DNA of 22,463 nucleotides from Acidobacteriota bacterium (GCA_013694845.1 JACDBQ010000884.1:1-22463), one strand, 5' to 3'. Counted from the stretch's first letter, positions 1-8,340 are shown. Numbers and translations: made by a program. The notes: a model not told the origin generated them from the sequence alone.

Positions 1-171
1 ATTCCGGTGAGTAGAGCGATCCCTTTCTGAATCAGGTGCGACGGATAGTGAGTGGAACGCCGTTTGCGGGATGGCGTGGGTTCATTCCTGACACCTGGGT
101 TATTGACGTCGCGCATTTCATGCCTGCGGGTGGTGCGCGACCATTTGAAATCTTTGGCGGCTTACGACCAT

Positions 172-2384
172 ATGACTTTCCGACCGATCGCCTCACCTGC
201 CCTTCTGGTTGCCGCGGTTGCCGCGGCGGTTACGGTTCTGCATGCTCAGAACCCCGCGGTCACGATCACGGTCGACGTCGCCGCCAATCGTCGGGCGATC
301 GATCCCGCCATTTACGGCGTGGCATACGCGACGGCCGCGCAGCTGCAGGACCTGAACGCGCCGCTGCACCGGTACGGCGGCAACAACACCTCACGGTCCA
401 ACTGGCAGCTGAACGCCGACAACCGAGGCTAGGGCTGGTACTTTCAGAGCATTCCGGAAGCGAGCGCTACGCCGGGGCAGAGCGGCGACGACTTCGTCCT
501 CACCAGCCCGTCGGGCAATGCCGTGCCGATGGTGACGATCCCCATGATCGAATACGTCGCGAAGCTCGGCACGAACCGGTCAAAGCTCGCGAGCTTCGAT
601 AGCCGCCTATACGGTGCCCAGGACGATTGCGACTGGCAGTGGTTTCCCGAGGCGTGCAACGGCATGAAGGGCGGGCAGCCGGTGGTTGGTGACAATCCGC
701 TCGATGCCAACGTGCTGAACACCACCACACTGCAGGCCGCCGTGGGTCTCGCACTTCGTCCAGCGCTTCGGCACTGCCGCAGGCGGCGGGCTCAAGTACT
801 ACGTTCTCGACAACGAGTACAGCCTCTGGCATTCGACTCACCGCGATGTCTGGCCGACCGGCGCGACGATGGCGCAGGTACGCGATTCGATGGTCGCGTA
901 TTCGGTGCAATCAAAAACGTGGATCCCGGTGCGCTCGTCGTCGGTCCAGAGGAGTGGGGCTGGAGCGGCTACATCTTCAGTGGCTACGACCAGCAATGCG
1001 GATCCAGGAACGGCTGGGGCTTCCTGCCCGACCGGGCGGCGCACGGCGGGATGGACTACCTGGCCTGGCTGCTGCAGGAGCTGAGAACGCGATCCGCCCT
1101 GGACGGCCGCCGCGTGATCGACGCGTTCACCGTTCACTACTACCCGCAGGGCGGTGAGTCCTGGCCGGACGGAGACGTCAGCACCGGGATGCAGCTGCGC
1201 CGCAATCGCTCGACGCGCTCGCTGTGGGATCCGGCCTACACCGACGAGACGTGGATCAACGACCGGGTCCAGCTCATTCCGCGGCTGCGTACCTGGGTGG
1301 GCACCTATTACTACCCGGACACGCCGATTGGCATCACCGAGTACAACTGGGACGCCGAGAATCACATCAACGGCGCCACGACCCAGGCGGATATCTACGG
1401 CATTTTCGGTCGCGAAGGGCTCGACATGGGCGCGCGCTGGACCACCCCCGCGACGACCACGCCGACCTACAAGGCGATGAAGATGTACCGCAACTACGAC
1501 GGGAATCGCTCGACCTTCGGTGATACGCGCGTGCGCGCCGTTTCGACCGCCAATGCCGACAGCCTGTCGGTATTCACCGGCGAGCGCTCGGTCGATGGTG
1601 CCGTAACGGTGATGGTGATCTCGAAAGTACTCTCGGGATCTACGCCCGTAACGGTGAACCTTGCGAACTTCTCTCCAGGCCCGGCAGCTCAGGCCTGGCA
1701 GCTGACGGCGTCGAATACCATCACGCGTCTCGCGGATGTCCCCGTGTCCGGCCAGGGATTCGCGGCAACTGGGCCGGCTCAGAGCGTCACGCTGTTCGTG
1801 GTGCCGACCTCGGGCGCGCCGGCGAACCAGCCGCCGGCTGCCAGTGCGACGGCCACGCCAACCTCCGGGACTGCCCCGCTCGCAGTGGCGTTCGACGGCC
1901 GCGGGTCATCGGATCCGGACGGCTCGATCGTCAGCTACGCGTGGACGTTCGGGGACGGCGGCAGCGGGACCGGCTCGACGACGAACCACGCGTATGCGAC
2001 CGCCGGACCTACTCGGCCCGTCTCACAGTGACCGATAACCAGGGTGCGACTCATACGGCCACGCTCTCGATCACCGTCAACCCGGGTGCTACCGCTCCAG
2101 CCGCTCCGTCGAACCTGACTGCGACGGCCAGCTCGGGCCGCGGCGTCACGCTCAACTGGAGTGATAACGCGTCGAACGAGAGCGGCTTCCACGTCGAGCG
2201 CGCGGCGAAAGCCAAGAGCCTGCAGTTCTCACGGGTCGCGACCGTCGGCGCGAATGTCAGGACCTACGCGCGCAGCGAGGCAGCGGGAACGTGGGTCTAC
2301 CGCATCCAGGCGCATAACGGCGTGGGTGCGTCCGCATACTCCAACAGCGCAACGACCCGCGTGCGGTCGGTGGGGCCACTTTGA
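172..2384 (+). pseudogene. Secreted GH44 glycoside hydrolase with PKD and fibronectin III domains, disrupted
   Basis: The reading starts at ATG 172 with a typical signal peptide (MTFRPIASPALLV, hydrophobic core, likely cleavage after LHA). The body matches glycoside hydrolase family 44 (endoglucanase/xyloglucanase): the acid/base motif LDNEYSLW (Glu codon 815-817), the nucleophile motif ITEYNW (Glu codon 1339-1341), and the following NHINGATTQADIYGIFGREG region. A PKD domain follows at about 1830-2080 (YAWTFGDGG) and a fibronectin III domain at about 2095-2370. The gene is broken four times: an in-frame TAG at 430-432 where homologues have a short RGS-W segment (TCG to TAG would explain it), an apparent one-base insertion near 745, a compensating one-base deletion near 909, and a one-base deletion near 2006 inside the PKD domain. 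The acid/base motif lies in the out-of-frame part. It would act on plant beta-glucans outside the cell. I call it a pseudogene; sequencing error could explain the indels but less easily the nonsense change. Confidence 0.85.
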
Positions 2385-2406
2385 AGGCAAGGGTCCCGCC
2401 CTGGTG

Positions 2407-2844
2407 CTAATCGACCGGGGAAACCTCAACCAACGCGAAGCCTTCCTTGCGAGCGGCCGCGGCAAGACGCTCATCCAGCGTGATCAACTCGAGCGATGAT
2501 GGTCGTCGCTCTGCTGCGACAAAGGCGGCGGCCAGCTGCAGCGCGTCGGCCGCACGAAGAGGATGAACGCGCAAAAAACGCACCGCGGCCTCTCGGATGC
2601 CGTCGCTCGGGTCCACTTCGTGCCACCCGTCCGCCAGACGCGTCAGTCGGTCGAATGCCTGGATCACCGCTCGCGGGTCGAGCGATTCCTCACGTTCGAG
2701 ACGCGCAATCGCCGACGCACACTCCACTTCGGTTGCCCACCACACGAGCATCGCAGGATCTGCCGCGGCGAGTCGCTGCAGCGTCTTTGTGGTGGTCTCC
2801 GTCATGAGCAGCGGGACGATCGACGACGCGTCCCAGAATCTCAT
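2407..2844 (-). CDS. PIN-domain toxin, VapC-like ribonuclease
   Basis: This 145-residue protein has the size and acidic active-site pattern of PIN-domain ribonucleases. Asp5 lies in the opening strand (MRFWDASSIVPLL), Glu39/Glu41 in the ATEVECASA helix, Asp100 in RAADALQLA and Asp124 in LITLDERL. Members of the VapC family cleave tRNA or rRNA and are held inactive by their antitoxin. The ATG start overlaps the TGA stop of the upstream antitoxin gene as ATGA, the usual translational coupling of such pairs. All expected acidic residues are present, so it looks functional. The RNA target cannot be read from sequence. Its 3' end faces the broken GH44 gene with only 22 bp between them. Confidence 0.9.
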   Translation of the reverse strand: MRFWDASSIVPLLMTETTTKTLQRLAAADPAMLVWWATEVECASAIARLEREESLDPRAVIQAFDRLTRLADGWHEVDPSDGIREAAVRFLRVHPLRAADALQLAAAFVAAERRPSSLELITLDERLAAAARKEGFALVEVSPVD

Positions 2845-3146
2845 CGGCCGTCCCGACGCTCGTCGAGGAGCGCACGGACACCCGAGGCCCCTTTCTTCGC
2901 CCGCGGAGGTCTGGTGGTGAATACGGCCGTCGCCACACCACCTCGCGCCGGGCGCACTATGCCGTCACGGACGAGCCGTCCTAATCGGTTGTCTTCGCCG
3001 GCACCCAGTCCGCTTACCGGTTCGAGACGCGCGACGGGGCGCCCACGGTCGACGATGAGCACGGGCGACCCGCCCTTTACGCTGTCAATCAGTGCGCTGA
3101 GGTTGTTCTTGGCGTCGGTAATACTGGCCTTCCTCATAATGGCCAT
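2841..3146 (-). CDS. Phd/YefM-type antitoxin of the VapC-like toxin
   Basis: This 101-residue protein has a Phd/YefM-like N-terminus, with the pattern ITDAKNNLSALIDSV followed by a strand pair (SPVLIVDRGRPVARLEPV) that forms the DNA-binding dimer in this family. The basic, flexible C-terminus (residues about 60-101) would be the toxin-binding part. ATG 3146 has AGAAGG five bases upstream; an alternative ATG lies three codons on at 3137. It is the first gene of a two-gene operon, overlaps the toxin start by four bases, and probably represses its own promoter, as known for the family. An eight-base palindrome ATGGCCAT sits right at the start codon but may be chance. Confidence 0.88.
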   Translation of the reverse strand: MAIMRKASITDAKNNLSALIDSVKGGSPVLIVDRGRPVARLEPVSGLGAGEDNRLGRLVRDGIVRPARGGVATAVFTTRPPRAKKGASGVRALLDERRDGR

Positions 3147-3268
3147 AATAGCCTTCTGTTAATGGCTCTTCAAGGCCTGGCAAGGCCGCCGGCAGAACCC
3201 GCGGCTCTAAACTGGCAACCCCGTCCACGGGATCAGTGCCGCAAGGAGCGAACGAAAGGACCGTCGAT

Positions 3269-3484
3269 TCATAGCAGCAGTGTACGAACGCCTTCGCCGA
3301 GTCGTAGCTCCCAATCGGTGCCGGTCTTGATGTCCTCCTCGTCGAAAAACGCGACCTCCGGTGCATCCGCTTCCGGCAACCCGAGTTTCGCGCACACACG
3401 TTTGCGCAGCAGGCTGATCGCCTTCCCCAGTTTTTCATCCCGGTTGTCGTCACGCGCGTAGCTCGCGAAAAACACTTTGGGCAT
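3269..3484 (-). pseudogene. Truncated TIR-domain protein (N-terminal stub)
   Basis: ATG 3484 follows AGGTGG at good distance. The 71 residues match the first part of a TIR domain: strand A (VFFASYARDD) and the BB-loop region (FFDEEDIKTGTDW, then LGEGVRT). A TIR domain needs about 130-150 residues. The part with the conserved glutamate needed for NAD cleavage, usually in a SPxYxxSxxCxxE-like stretch, is absent, and I find no continuation in the other two frames down to 3147. It is therefore a stub, unable to act as an NADase. It lies 78 bp after the amidase gene on the same strand and was probably the last gene of that transcript. Confidence 0.75.
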
Positions 3485-3562
3485 GTGTAAAGCCACCTCT
3501 TACCTGAGCGACGAGAGCGATGAAAATCTGGCATCCGGGCATGCGCACGCGCGACGACGAGC

Positions 3563-5053
3563 TCACAGACGCAACCGTTCCCACGGGAACGCGGGACCTA
3601 TGTCCCATTTGTCTTGCCGGAAGTTTGCGTGGGTGCACACGCCTTTGTAACGGGCGAACGCGTTCAGGTCGCAGTCGAAGCGGCGCGCCAGCGGAGGGAG
3701 CGTCGCGGTGATCGAGAACTGGTCGCACAACCCGCCCACGAGAGCGGCGACGGCATCGACCTGGACGTCGGGAAACGAGGCGAAGTGACGCTGCTCACGA
3801 TATTCCGCCTTCACATACTTGTCGGTCTCGTCGAGACGACAGAACTTCGTGGTGAACTGCGGGGCGTTCTTCGCCTGTGGGAACCACCAGTTCAGGATCG
3901 ATGGATCGTCAGTCGACGGTTGCAAAGGGCCGACGTTCGCGATCTCGATGCCAATCGAACGCCGATCGTGCCGGTTTTTCGTGCCTGCGACGCCGAGGTG
4001 AGCCGCCCAGAAAGAGGGCGAAAACACCTCGTAAATGGTGCCATCGACATCCACGATGTACGAAGTTCCTATGTGCGCTGGATCGTTGCGCCACGTGTCG
4101 AACGCGCTTCTCGCCGTTCGTCCGGCGGTGAAGTGCAAGACGACGAGATCTTTTGGCGTGAGCTCGGAAAAGAACTCTTTCGCCGGCAGCACGAACGTGG
4201 TTCGGTCGATCGTCATCCCCGCATCCGGTAGCCCAGGCGGAGGCGTCGGTAAGGCCGCGAGTTCCATCGCGTCGGTGCTCGGGGACGGCGTTATGGGGAT
4301 GGGCGACAACATCGCGTCGTCGGTCGGACTCGGCACGTCCGTCGCACCGGCCCAGAAGAACCGGTCATCACCGTCGACGTACCAGAAAGTGCTTCCGTTC
4401 ACCCGTTCTCCGGTGTCGGTGAAGGCCGACACTACGACGCCTGTGTCGGGAGGAATGACGCGGACGATCGGCGCCTGGAGACTCGGCGAGCCGTGGCGGA
4501 GGTTCGTGAGTGCGAGTGTGTGGACGACGGTCTGTTGCGGTACGCGTGCGGCCGCGGCTTGACTTCGGGCTCTCTGGATGATCGAAGCCACCGGACAGGT
4601 AACCGCTGGACACCCGCTCGAGGCGCGAATCGCGCTGTGCGGAACCACGTGGTCCGCATCGATCGGGATCTGCCAGCGACGCGCGATCTCCGAAATCAGA
4701 GCGGCCGTGACCGCAATCTGCGGGTCGGGCCAGTCGCCGGCGTGCTCCCCTTCGAGCTCGATCCCGATCGTGTAGAAGTTGGGGTTGACCCTCGCGCGAA
4801 GAAGCGGCCAGGCAGCGGCCACGATCACTCCCGCATGGAACGCCGTGTCGGTCTCCAGCACGTACTGGTCGACCCGGCCGTCGCGGCCCACGACGTAGTG
4901 TGCCGAGAGCGAGGCGGCCGGATCGTTGAAGCGCGCCCTCAACGAGTCTCGTGATCCGCCGGTTCGGTGAAGAACGATCGCTTCCGGTGTGAAACCAGCC
5001 GGACGTCCTGCACGAAAATTCTCCGGTGCGCTGGCAAACAAGACTGGAGGCAT
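3563..5053 (-). CDS. Protein with two N-acetylmuramoyl-L-alanine amidase-like domains and an SH3-like linker
   Basis: The 496-residue protein holds two Amidase_2/PGRP-like domains. Domain 1 (about 20-165) has AIVLHRTGG with His29, AHYVVGRDG, IGIELEG and the closing PHSAIRASSGCPA with His139 and Cys148, matching the His-His-Cys zinc site of T7 lysozyme-like amidases that cut the bond between muramic acid and L-alanine. Residues about 185-240 look like an SH3b domain, followed by a Pro/Ser/Thr-rich linker (about 240-275). Domain 2 (about 285-496) repeats the fold with VVLHFTAG (His307), SYIVDVDGTIYE, SIGIEIAN and CTHANFRQDKWDIGP (His475, with Asp484 in place of the usual Cys). No signal peptide is seen, so it either acts inside or leaves by another route. 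It starts nine bases after the upstream membrane-protein gene, so the two are likely co-transcribed. Confidence 0.82.
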   Translation of the reverse strand: MPPVLFASAPENFRAGRPAGFTPEAIVLHRTGGSRDSLRARFNDPAASLSAHYVVGRDGRVDQYVLETDTAFHAGVIVAAAWPLLRARVNPNFYTIGIELEGEHAGDWPDPQIAVTAALISEIARRWQIPIDADHVVPHSAIRASSGCPAVTCPVASIIQRARSQAAAARVPQQTVVHTLALTNLRHGSPSLQAPIVRVIPPDTGVVVSAFTDTGERVNGSTFWYVDGDDRFFWAGATDVPSPTDDAMLSPIPITPSPSTDAMELAALPTPPPGLPDAGMTIDRTTFVLPAKEFFSELTPKDLVVLHFTAGRTARSAFDTWRNDPAHIGTSYIVDVDGTIYEVFSPSFWAAHLGVAGTKNRHDRRSIGIEIANVGPLQPSTDDPSILNWWFPQAKNAPQFTTKFCRLDETDKYVKAEYREQRHFASFPDVQVDAVAALVGGLCDQFSITATLPPLARRFDCDLNAFARYKGVCTHANFRQDKWDIGPAFPWERLRL

Positions 5054-5062
5054 GGTGGAGCC

Positions 5063-6325
5063 CTATCCGAGCGCGACCGGATCGCCGCGCTCGCCGGCGA
5101 CTATTGAAGTCGGAGATCGTGTGAGGCCGGACATGCCCGCCTGCGCCGAATCGTTCGACTGGCGCTGCGTGCGCTGCGCATCGTCTTTGGCGGCTATGAC
5201 GGAGCGAAGCTGAAGCAGCCTGCCGAGCGCGCTATACCAGAACGGAGCGCCGAGGCTGAGGAGAAGTGCGGTCAGGAGCAGTCCCAGATAGTTGGCGGTG
5301 CGGAACCCGTCCCACCAGCCTGCCGAGCTTGGCAGCTTGACGATGCCGTTGGTCGCCAGGAACACGCGATACTTTCGTGCGATCTCTTCCGGGTCGGTCG
5401 GAGCAGGTTGAGCGCCAGGGTTCTCGCTCTCCGGTGGCGTACCGGCCGCGTTCGCCGTTCCCGGCGTGGCTCCGTCCGCCGCCGGGTCATCTTTCTGCGC
5501 CGCCTTCACCTTCTCGGCGGCCTGCCGTTGCTCTTCGGCTGCCCGCACTTGATCTGTCTGCAGTGCCTTGGCTTCTCTCACGAACGCCGCTCTCAGCTGA
5601 TCGTCGGCGGCAAGACGGTTGACGAGCGACGGCGTATCAACCTGAAGCCCGAAGGCCACGACAAAGGCGACGCCGAACGTGATCGCACGAGTCGAGGCGG
5701 TGAATCGCTGAGAGGTGCGATCCATGGTCTGGTCGAACCAGTTGTTGATCTTCGCCACGAGATCGCTCTCGGCCGCGTGGAGGATCGCGACGTTCTGCCG
5801 CGTCATGTTCGAGAGCTCTGGAGAAGACCGTTCGAGCTGGAGGGCGAGCGCTCTGATGTGCTTCAGCGTAGCGTCAGGGTCTGAGACACCGTTGTTTGTC
5901 AACGCGGTACTCAGGGCAGCCTTGGCCTTGGTCGCCAGTTCAGTTGTTCCATGACCGGCGGCGAGCCCCATCAGCAGCTTGGTGAACTCCTCCCGATGGA
6001 TGACATTGCCCAGACGCGGGCCACCCGCGAGCCGACGCACCGCAGTGGCCACTCCAGCAAACCAAGCCGTCCCGTCGTTCGAAGAAACTGGCGTATTCGA
6101 CCCGCTGACGAGCGGGTGGGTCAAGAGCCTGGTCGCGACCGCCTTACTCCAGGTGGCTGTCAGCGCCGGATCCAGCTGCTGAAGAAGGTCGGTGAGCCCC
6201 CTTCTCAAGTGCCGTCCACGGCTGTTGAGCAGGGTCGTGAGCGACTGGGTGATCACCGTCACCGCCATGCTGAGCGCGAGCAGGACGACTGTCAGGCCGA
6301 TCAGGACGTCGATCGATTTCAGCAC
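5063..6325 (-). CDS. Membrane protein with coiled-coil middle and C-terminal GAPFW motif
   Basis: I do not know a function for this protein. From GTG 6325 (GAGGT four bases upstream) it has about 420 residues; GTG 6331 is an alternative, and an in-frame ATG at 6451 lies upstream of the promoter proposed here. A transmembrane helix opens the protein (IDVLIGLTVVLLALSMAV). A soluble region of about 200 residues follows, then a second hydrophobic stretch (ITFGVAFVVAFGLQV), a charged coiled coil (about 265-300, rich in Glu, Gln, Lys and Ala) with a Pro/Ala-rich linker, and a last helix ending in SLGAPFWYSALGRLLQLR. The GAPFW ending resembles uncharacterised bacterial membrane proteins I have met before. 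With the amidase gene nine bases downstream it may anchor or deliver that protein at the inner membrane (inference). Confidence 0.75.
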   Translation of the reverse strand: MLKSIDVLIGLTVVLLALSMAVTVITQSLTTLLNSRGRHLRRGLTDLLQQLDPALTATWSKAVATRLLTHPLVSGSNTPVSSNDGTAWFAGVATAVRRLAGGPRLGNVIHREEFTKLLMGLAAGHGTTELATKAKAALSTALTNNGVSDPDATLKHIRALALQLERSSPELSNMTRQNVAILHAAESDLVAKINNWFDQTMDRTSQRFTASTRAITFGVAFVVAFGLQVDTPSLVNRLAADDQLRAAFVREAKALQTDQVRAAEEQRQAAEKVKAAQKDDPAADGATPGTANAAGTPPESENPGAQPAPTDPEEIARKYRVFLATNGIVKLPSSAGWWDGFRTANYLGLLLTALLLSLGAPFWYSALGRLLQLRSVIAAKDDAQRTQRQSNDSAQAGMSGLTRSPTSIVAGERGDPVALG

Positions 6326-6407
6326 GTGCACCTCGCCATCATCAACGAAGAGAGAAGGCCGGTCCTTCAAAGCAGAAAAACGACTACGGGCGGTCAACGG
6401 GTGCCGC

Positions 6408-6436
6408 AGTCTAGCGCGCCCGGCGAGCGGCTTCAA
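6408..6436 (-). promoter_or_regulatory. Candidate promoter of the membrane protein / amidase / TIR transcript
   Basis: On the minus strand TTGAAG (6431-6436) and TAGACT (6408-6413) are separated by exactly 17 bases. Each box matches four of six bases of the sigma-70 consensus. Transcription would begin near 6401, giving a leader of about 75 bases before GTG 6325. The rest of the 6326-6615 gap, which separates this transcript from the plus-strand remnant, shows no other structure I can name. Confidence 0.35.
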
Positions 6437-6615
6437 CGTTTTTGATCGCACTACCCGTGCAGCATCGAGATCAGTCCCAGTTCATCGCTGCGGCGGAGGC
6501 TGGAGTGATGCCTGTCGTGGTGGTCTACACTGTCAGCGATTCCCTGGCCTACCGCGGAAGTAGTAGGCGTGGGGTGTTCGGCCGCTGTCGTAGTTGGGTT
6601 GGAAGGGAGCAGGCG

Positions 6616-6884
6616 ATGGCGGATACGGGGCGGTTGGAGTTGAAGTTCGTAGACGTCGATGGCGCGCCACTGACGCCGAACGAGCAGCTCCCCGCGACAA
6701 TGTGATTTTTGAAGCCGGGTATTTCGTGAATGCGAAGGGAAAAGAGAGAACGTTGATCATTCGGGAAGACGGTGCCAAGATGCCTTCGGACTTGGGCGGC
6801 AACATCTATTTGAGACTCGGGAGCGACCGAAATGTCGCGGTGCTGCACGAGCAGTTGCGGAAGTTTCTGGCCGACCGCCTCTGA
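6616..6884 (+). pseudogene. Chimeric remnant: short unrelated N-terminus plus C-terminal part of a CAP12/Pycsar-type TIR-like domain
   Basis: An ATG at 6616, preceded by a GGGAG-type ribosome binding site, opens about 25 codons (LELKFVDVDGAPL) that look like the first strand of a beta-sandwich domain and do not continue. The frame then closes at 6705. In another frame from about 6690 to 6884 lies PRDNVIFEAGYFVNAKGKERTLI and the later MPSDLGGNIYLRL. This is the C-terminal half of the TIR-like nucleotide-binding family seen in CBASS Cap12 and Pycsar TIR effectors (pattern NVIxExGYF, then LPSDLxGxxY). The N-terminal half of that domain is missing. I read this as a deletion joint between the start of one gene and the end of another. 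Plus-strand orientation sets it apart from the patatin and amidase genes on either side. Confidence 0.65.
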
Positions 6885-6894
6885 CTGCGGTCGG
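6871..6894 (+). terminator. GC-rich hairpin at the end of the TIR-like remnant
   Basis: CCGACCGC (6871-6878) and GCGGTCGG (6887-6894) form a perfect eight-base stem with an eight-base loop that contains the stop codon. No T-run follows, so it is at best a weak or factor-assisted terminator. It lies between convergent transcripts. Confidence 0.3.
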
Positions 6895-6999
6895 AGAAAT
6901 GCACTCGACCTGAGCCCGGACGGATCGCATGTCGCTCTCTGGTTCGTCGAAGGCCGCCTCCGATCCGCCGTTGTCAGTCAGCGATCGCCGGGCCAGCTG

Positions 7000-8145
7000 C
7001 TATCGGAGAAAGGCGGCGAAGTGCTCCCTTCGAACCTTCTGCCTCCCGACGGCGACGCCGACTTCCTGCAACGCGGCGATGTGGTCGACTGAGTCCAACT
7101 GCTGCACATGTTCGGGAACGATGTGTGGCACTCGCAGTGACGCCAGCCCGGTGTGCGTCAGCTCAGCGTTATAGCGCATATAGGTGAAGAGCTTCGGATG
7201 CACCGGGCCTGGCACTCGTCCGCTCGGCAGCGGAGTCGCCGGCCCGATGAGATCCCCTACCTCACGATCAAAGCCGTCGCCGCACAGCGTGTTTCCGAAA
7301 ACTCGGCAGAGAAAATCCTGTTCGTTTGCCGCCGCGAACATCAGCGCTGAAGGGATCGACGTCGCGTTGTACACCAGGTTCATCTCTCCGGGCATCAGGT
7401 CCGCGTTCGCGACCGGGCTGGTGCCGGTACCGATCGAGACCAGCAGCATCTTCTCTTCACCCGCTTCCCAGCACAATCGGTATGGCGAGACAGTCGACAT
7501 GAGAAACAGCTGAAACGCGGGGTTGTTGTACATCGTGACGCCACCGTCGACGAAAACGAACCGCTGCCGGCCAATCTCGATGGTTTCGGGTGGGAAGTAC
7601 GTTGGCGCCGCCGTGCTGGCGCGAACAAGCTGCCAGAGCGGCAGACGGGTGTTGTCGTCGAGCCGGGCGGGGTCGTTGAATTTCGCGCGGGGATTATTCG
7701 ACACCGGCCACGGCGAATCCGTCGTCGCATTGCGCATGACGAGCAGGAGCAGGGTTCGCAGCTTCGGGTCTCCCAGTGTGATGTCGGCGCCGATCTGTTG
7801 TTTGAGCAGGTCTGCCAGCTGGTCGTCTTCGAACTTGTATCTGAATCTCTTCAGCAGACTGGCTCGGTCGAACATCGCCGGGCCAGCTTCAACATAGAAC
7901 TCGAGGATCCTCGAGACGCGCCACCCGAGAGAGAGAAACGAGGCGATGATGGCGCCCGTGCTGGTGCCGGCGATGTAGTCGAAATAGTCGGCGAGCACGA
8001 ATCTGTCGTCGCGTTTGAGCTCCGTTTGCAGCGTCCGCTCGATCTCGCGCAGGATCTCGAGGGTGATAACGCCCCGGATCCCACCTCCGTCGAGCGCCAG
8101 CAACTTGTACGGCGGATCCTTTGTCACTTTGTCGGCTGCGGACAC
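7000..8145 (-). CDS. Patatin-like phospholipase
   Basis: The 381-residue protein has the complete catalytic signature of patatin-like lipid acyl hydrolases: oxyanion loop LDGGGIRG (Gly20-Gly25), nucleophile elbow AGTSTG (Ser62) and the dyad aspartate in FVDGGVTMYNNP (Asp200). These enzymes release fatty acids from membrane phospholipids. In immunity systems (for example CBASS CapV) a patatin is the membrane-destroying effector activated by a nucleotide signal. The start is GTG 8145, with GGAGG five bases upstream. No signal peptide or membrane helix is seen, so it should be cytoplasmic. It is last in the likely transcript after the DUF2235 and TPR-S genes; a 195-bp spacer with a small coupled ORF separates it from the latter. 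All catalytic residues are present and the frame is open throughout. Confidence 0.92.
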   Translation of the reverse strand: MSAADKVTKDPPYKLLALDGGGIRGVITLEILREIERTLQTELKRDDRFVLADYFDYIAGTSTGAIIASFLSLGWRVSRILEFYVEAGPAMFDRASLLKRFRYKFEDDQLADLLKQQIGADITLGDPKLRTLLLLVMRNATTDSPWPVSNNPRAKFNDPARLDDNTRLPLWQLVRASTAAPTYFPPETIEIGRQRFVFVDGGVTMYNNPAFQLFLMSTVSPYRLCWEAGEEKMLLVSIGTGTSPVANADLMPGEMNLVYNATSIPSALMFAAANEQDFLCRVFGNTLCGDGFDREVGDLIGPATPLPSGRVPGPVHPKLFTYMRYNAELTHTGLASLRVPHIVPEHVQQLDSVDHIAALQEVGVAVGRQKVRREHFAAFLR

Positions 8146-8199
8146 ACTGACCTCCGTTCGGATGGATTCCGGTGGATGGACCCTGTCTCAGTATCACTT

Positions 8200-8340
8200 T
8201 CAGCTTCGTGGACGCTGCTCGGAGCGTCGGAAACCATTTTCATCAGCAATCGACTCGACATGGTTGCCTCGCCTGGCACCGTGCCAGGGCACGCCAATAG
8301 CCGGGTGCTCTCCATAGCCGTACGCAATGAAGATGCGCAT
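8200..8340 (-). CDS. Small ORF coupled to the TPR-S gene, TIR-like N-terminus, possible gene remnant
   Basis: Directly after the TGA of the TPR-S gene comes ATG 8340, with GGAGG five bases upstream inside the last codons of that gene. This is an excellent, coupled start. The ORF is 46 codons. Its first ten residues (MRIFIAYGYG) match the opening strand of TIR-like or nucleotide-binding domain proteins; the rest is polar and I do not recognise it. It ends at 8200, 55 bases before the patatin start. It may be a real micro-protein, but the start quality together with the abrupt loss of family resemblance suggests the 5' end of a larger TIR-like gene whose body was deleted. No continuation is visible in the other frames up to the patatin gene. 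Confidence 0.45.
   Translation of the reverse strand: MRIFIAYGYGEHPAIGVPWHGARRGNHVESIADENGFRRSEQRPRS
8272..8288. promoter_or_regulatory. Perfect 7+7 inverted repeat between TPR-S and patatin genes
   Basis: CCTGGCA and TGCCAGG flank a three-base centre. The element lies inside the 46-codon ORF and about 125 bases upstream of the patatin start. It could be an operator or an RNA hairpin that tunes read-through into the patatin gene. There is no T-run, so a simple terminator is unlikely. Chance occurrence is possible in GC-rich DNA. Confidence 0.3.

Noticed and set aside
430..432. Programmed stop-codon recoding in the GH44 gene
   Set aside because: Three additional frameshifts in the same gene make simple decay or sequencing error far more likely.
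838..1365. Long antisense reading frames inside GH44 and many other genes
   Set aside because: They mirror the codon bias of the real genes on the other strand and show no domain motifs or ribosome binding sites.
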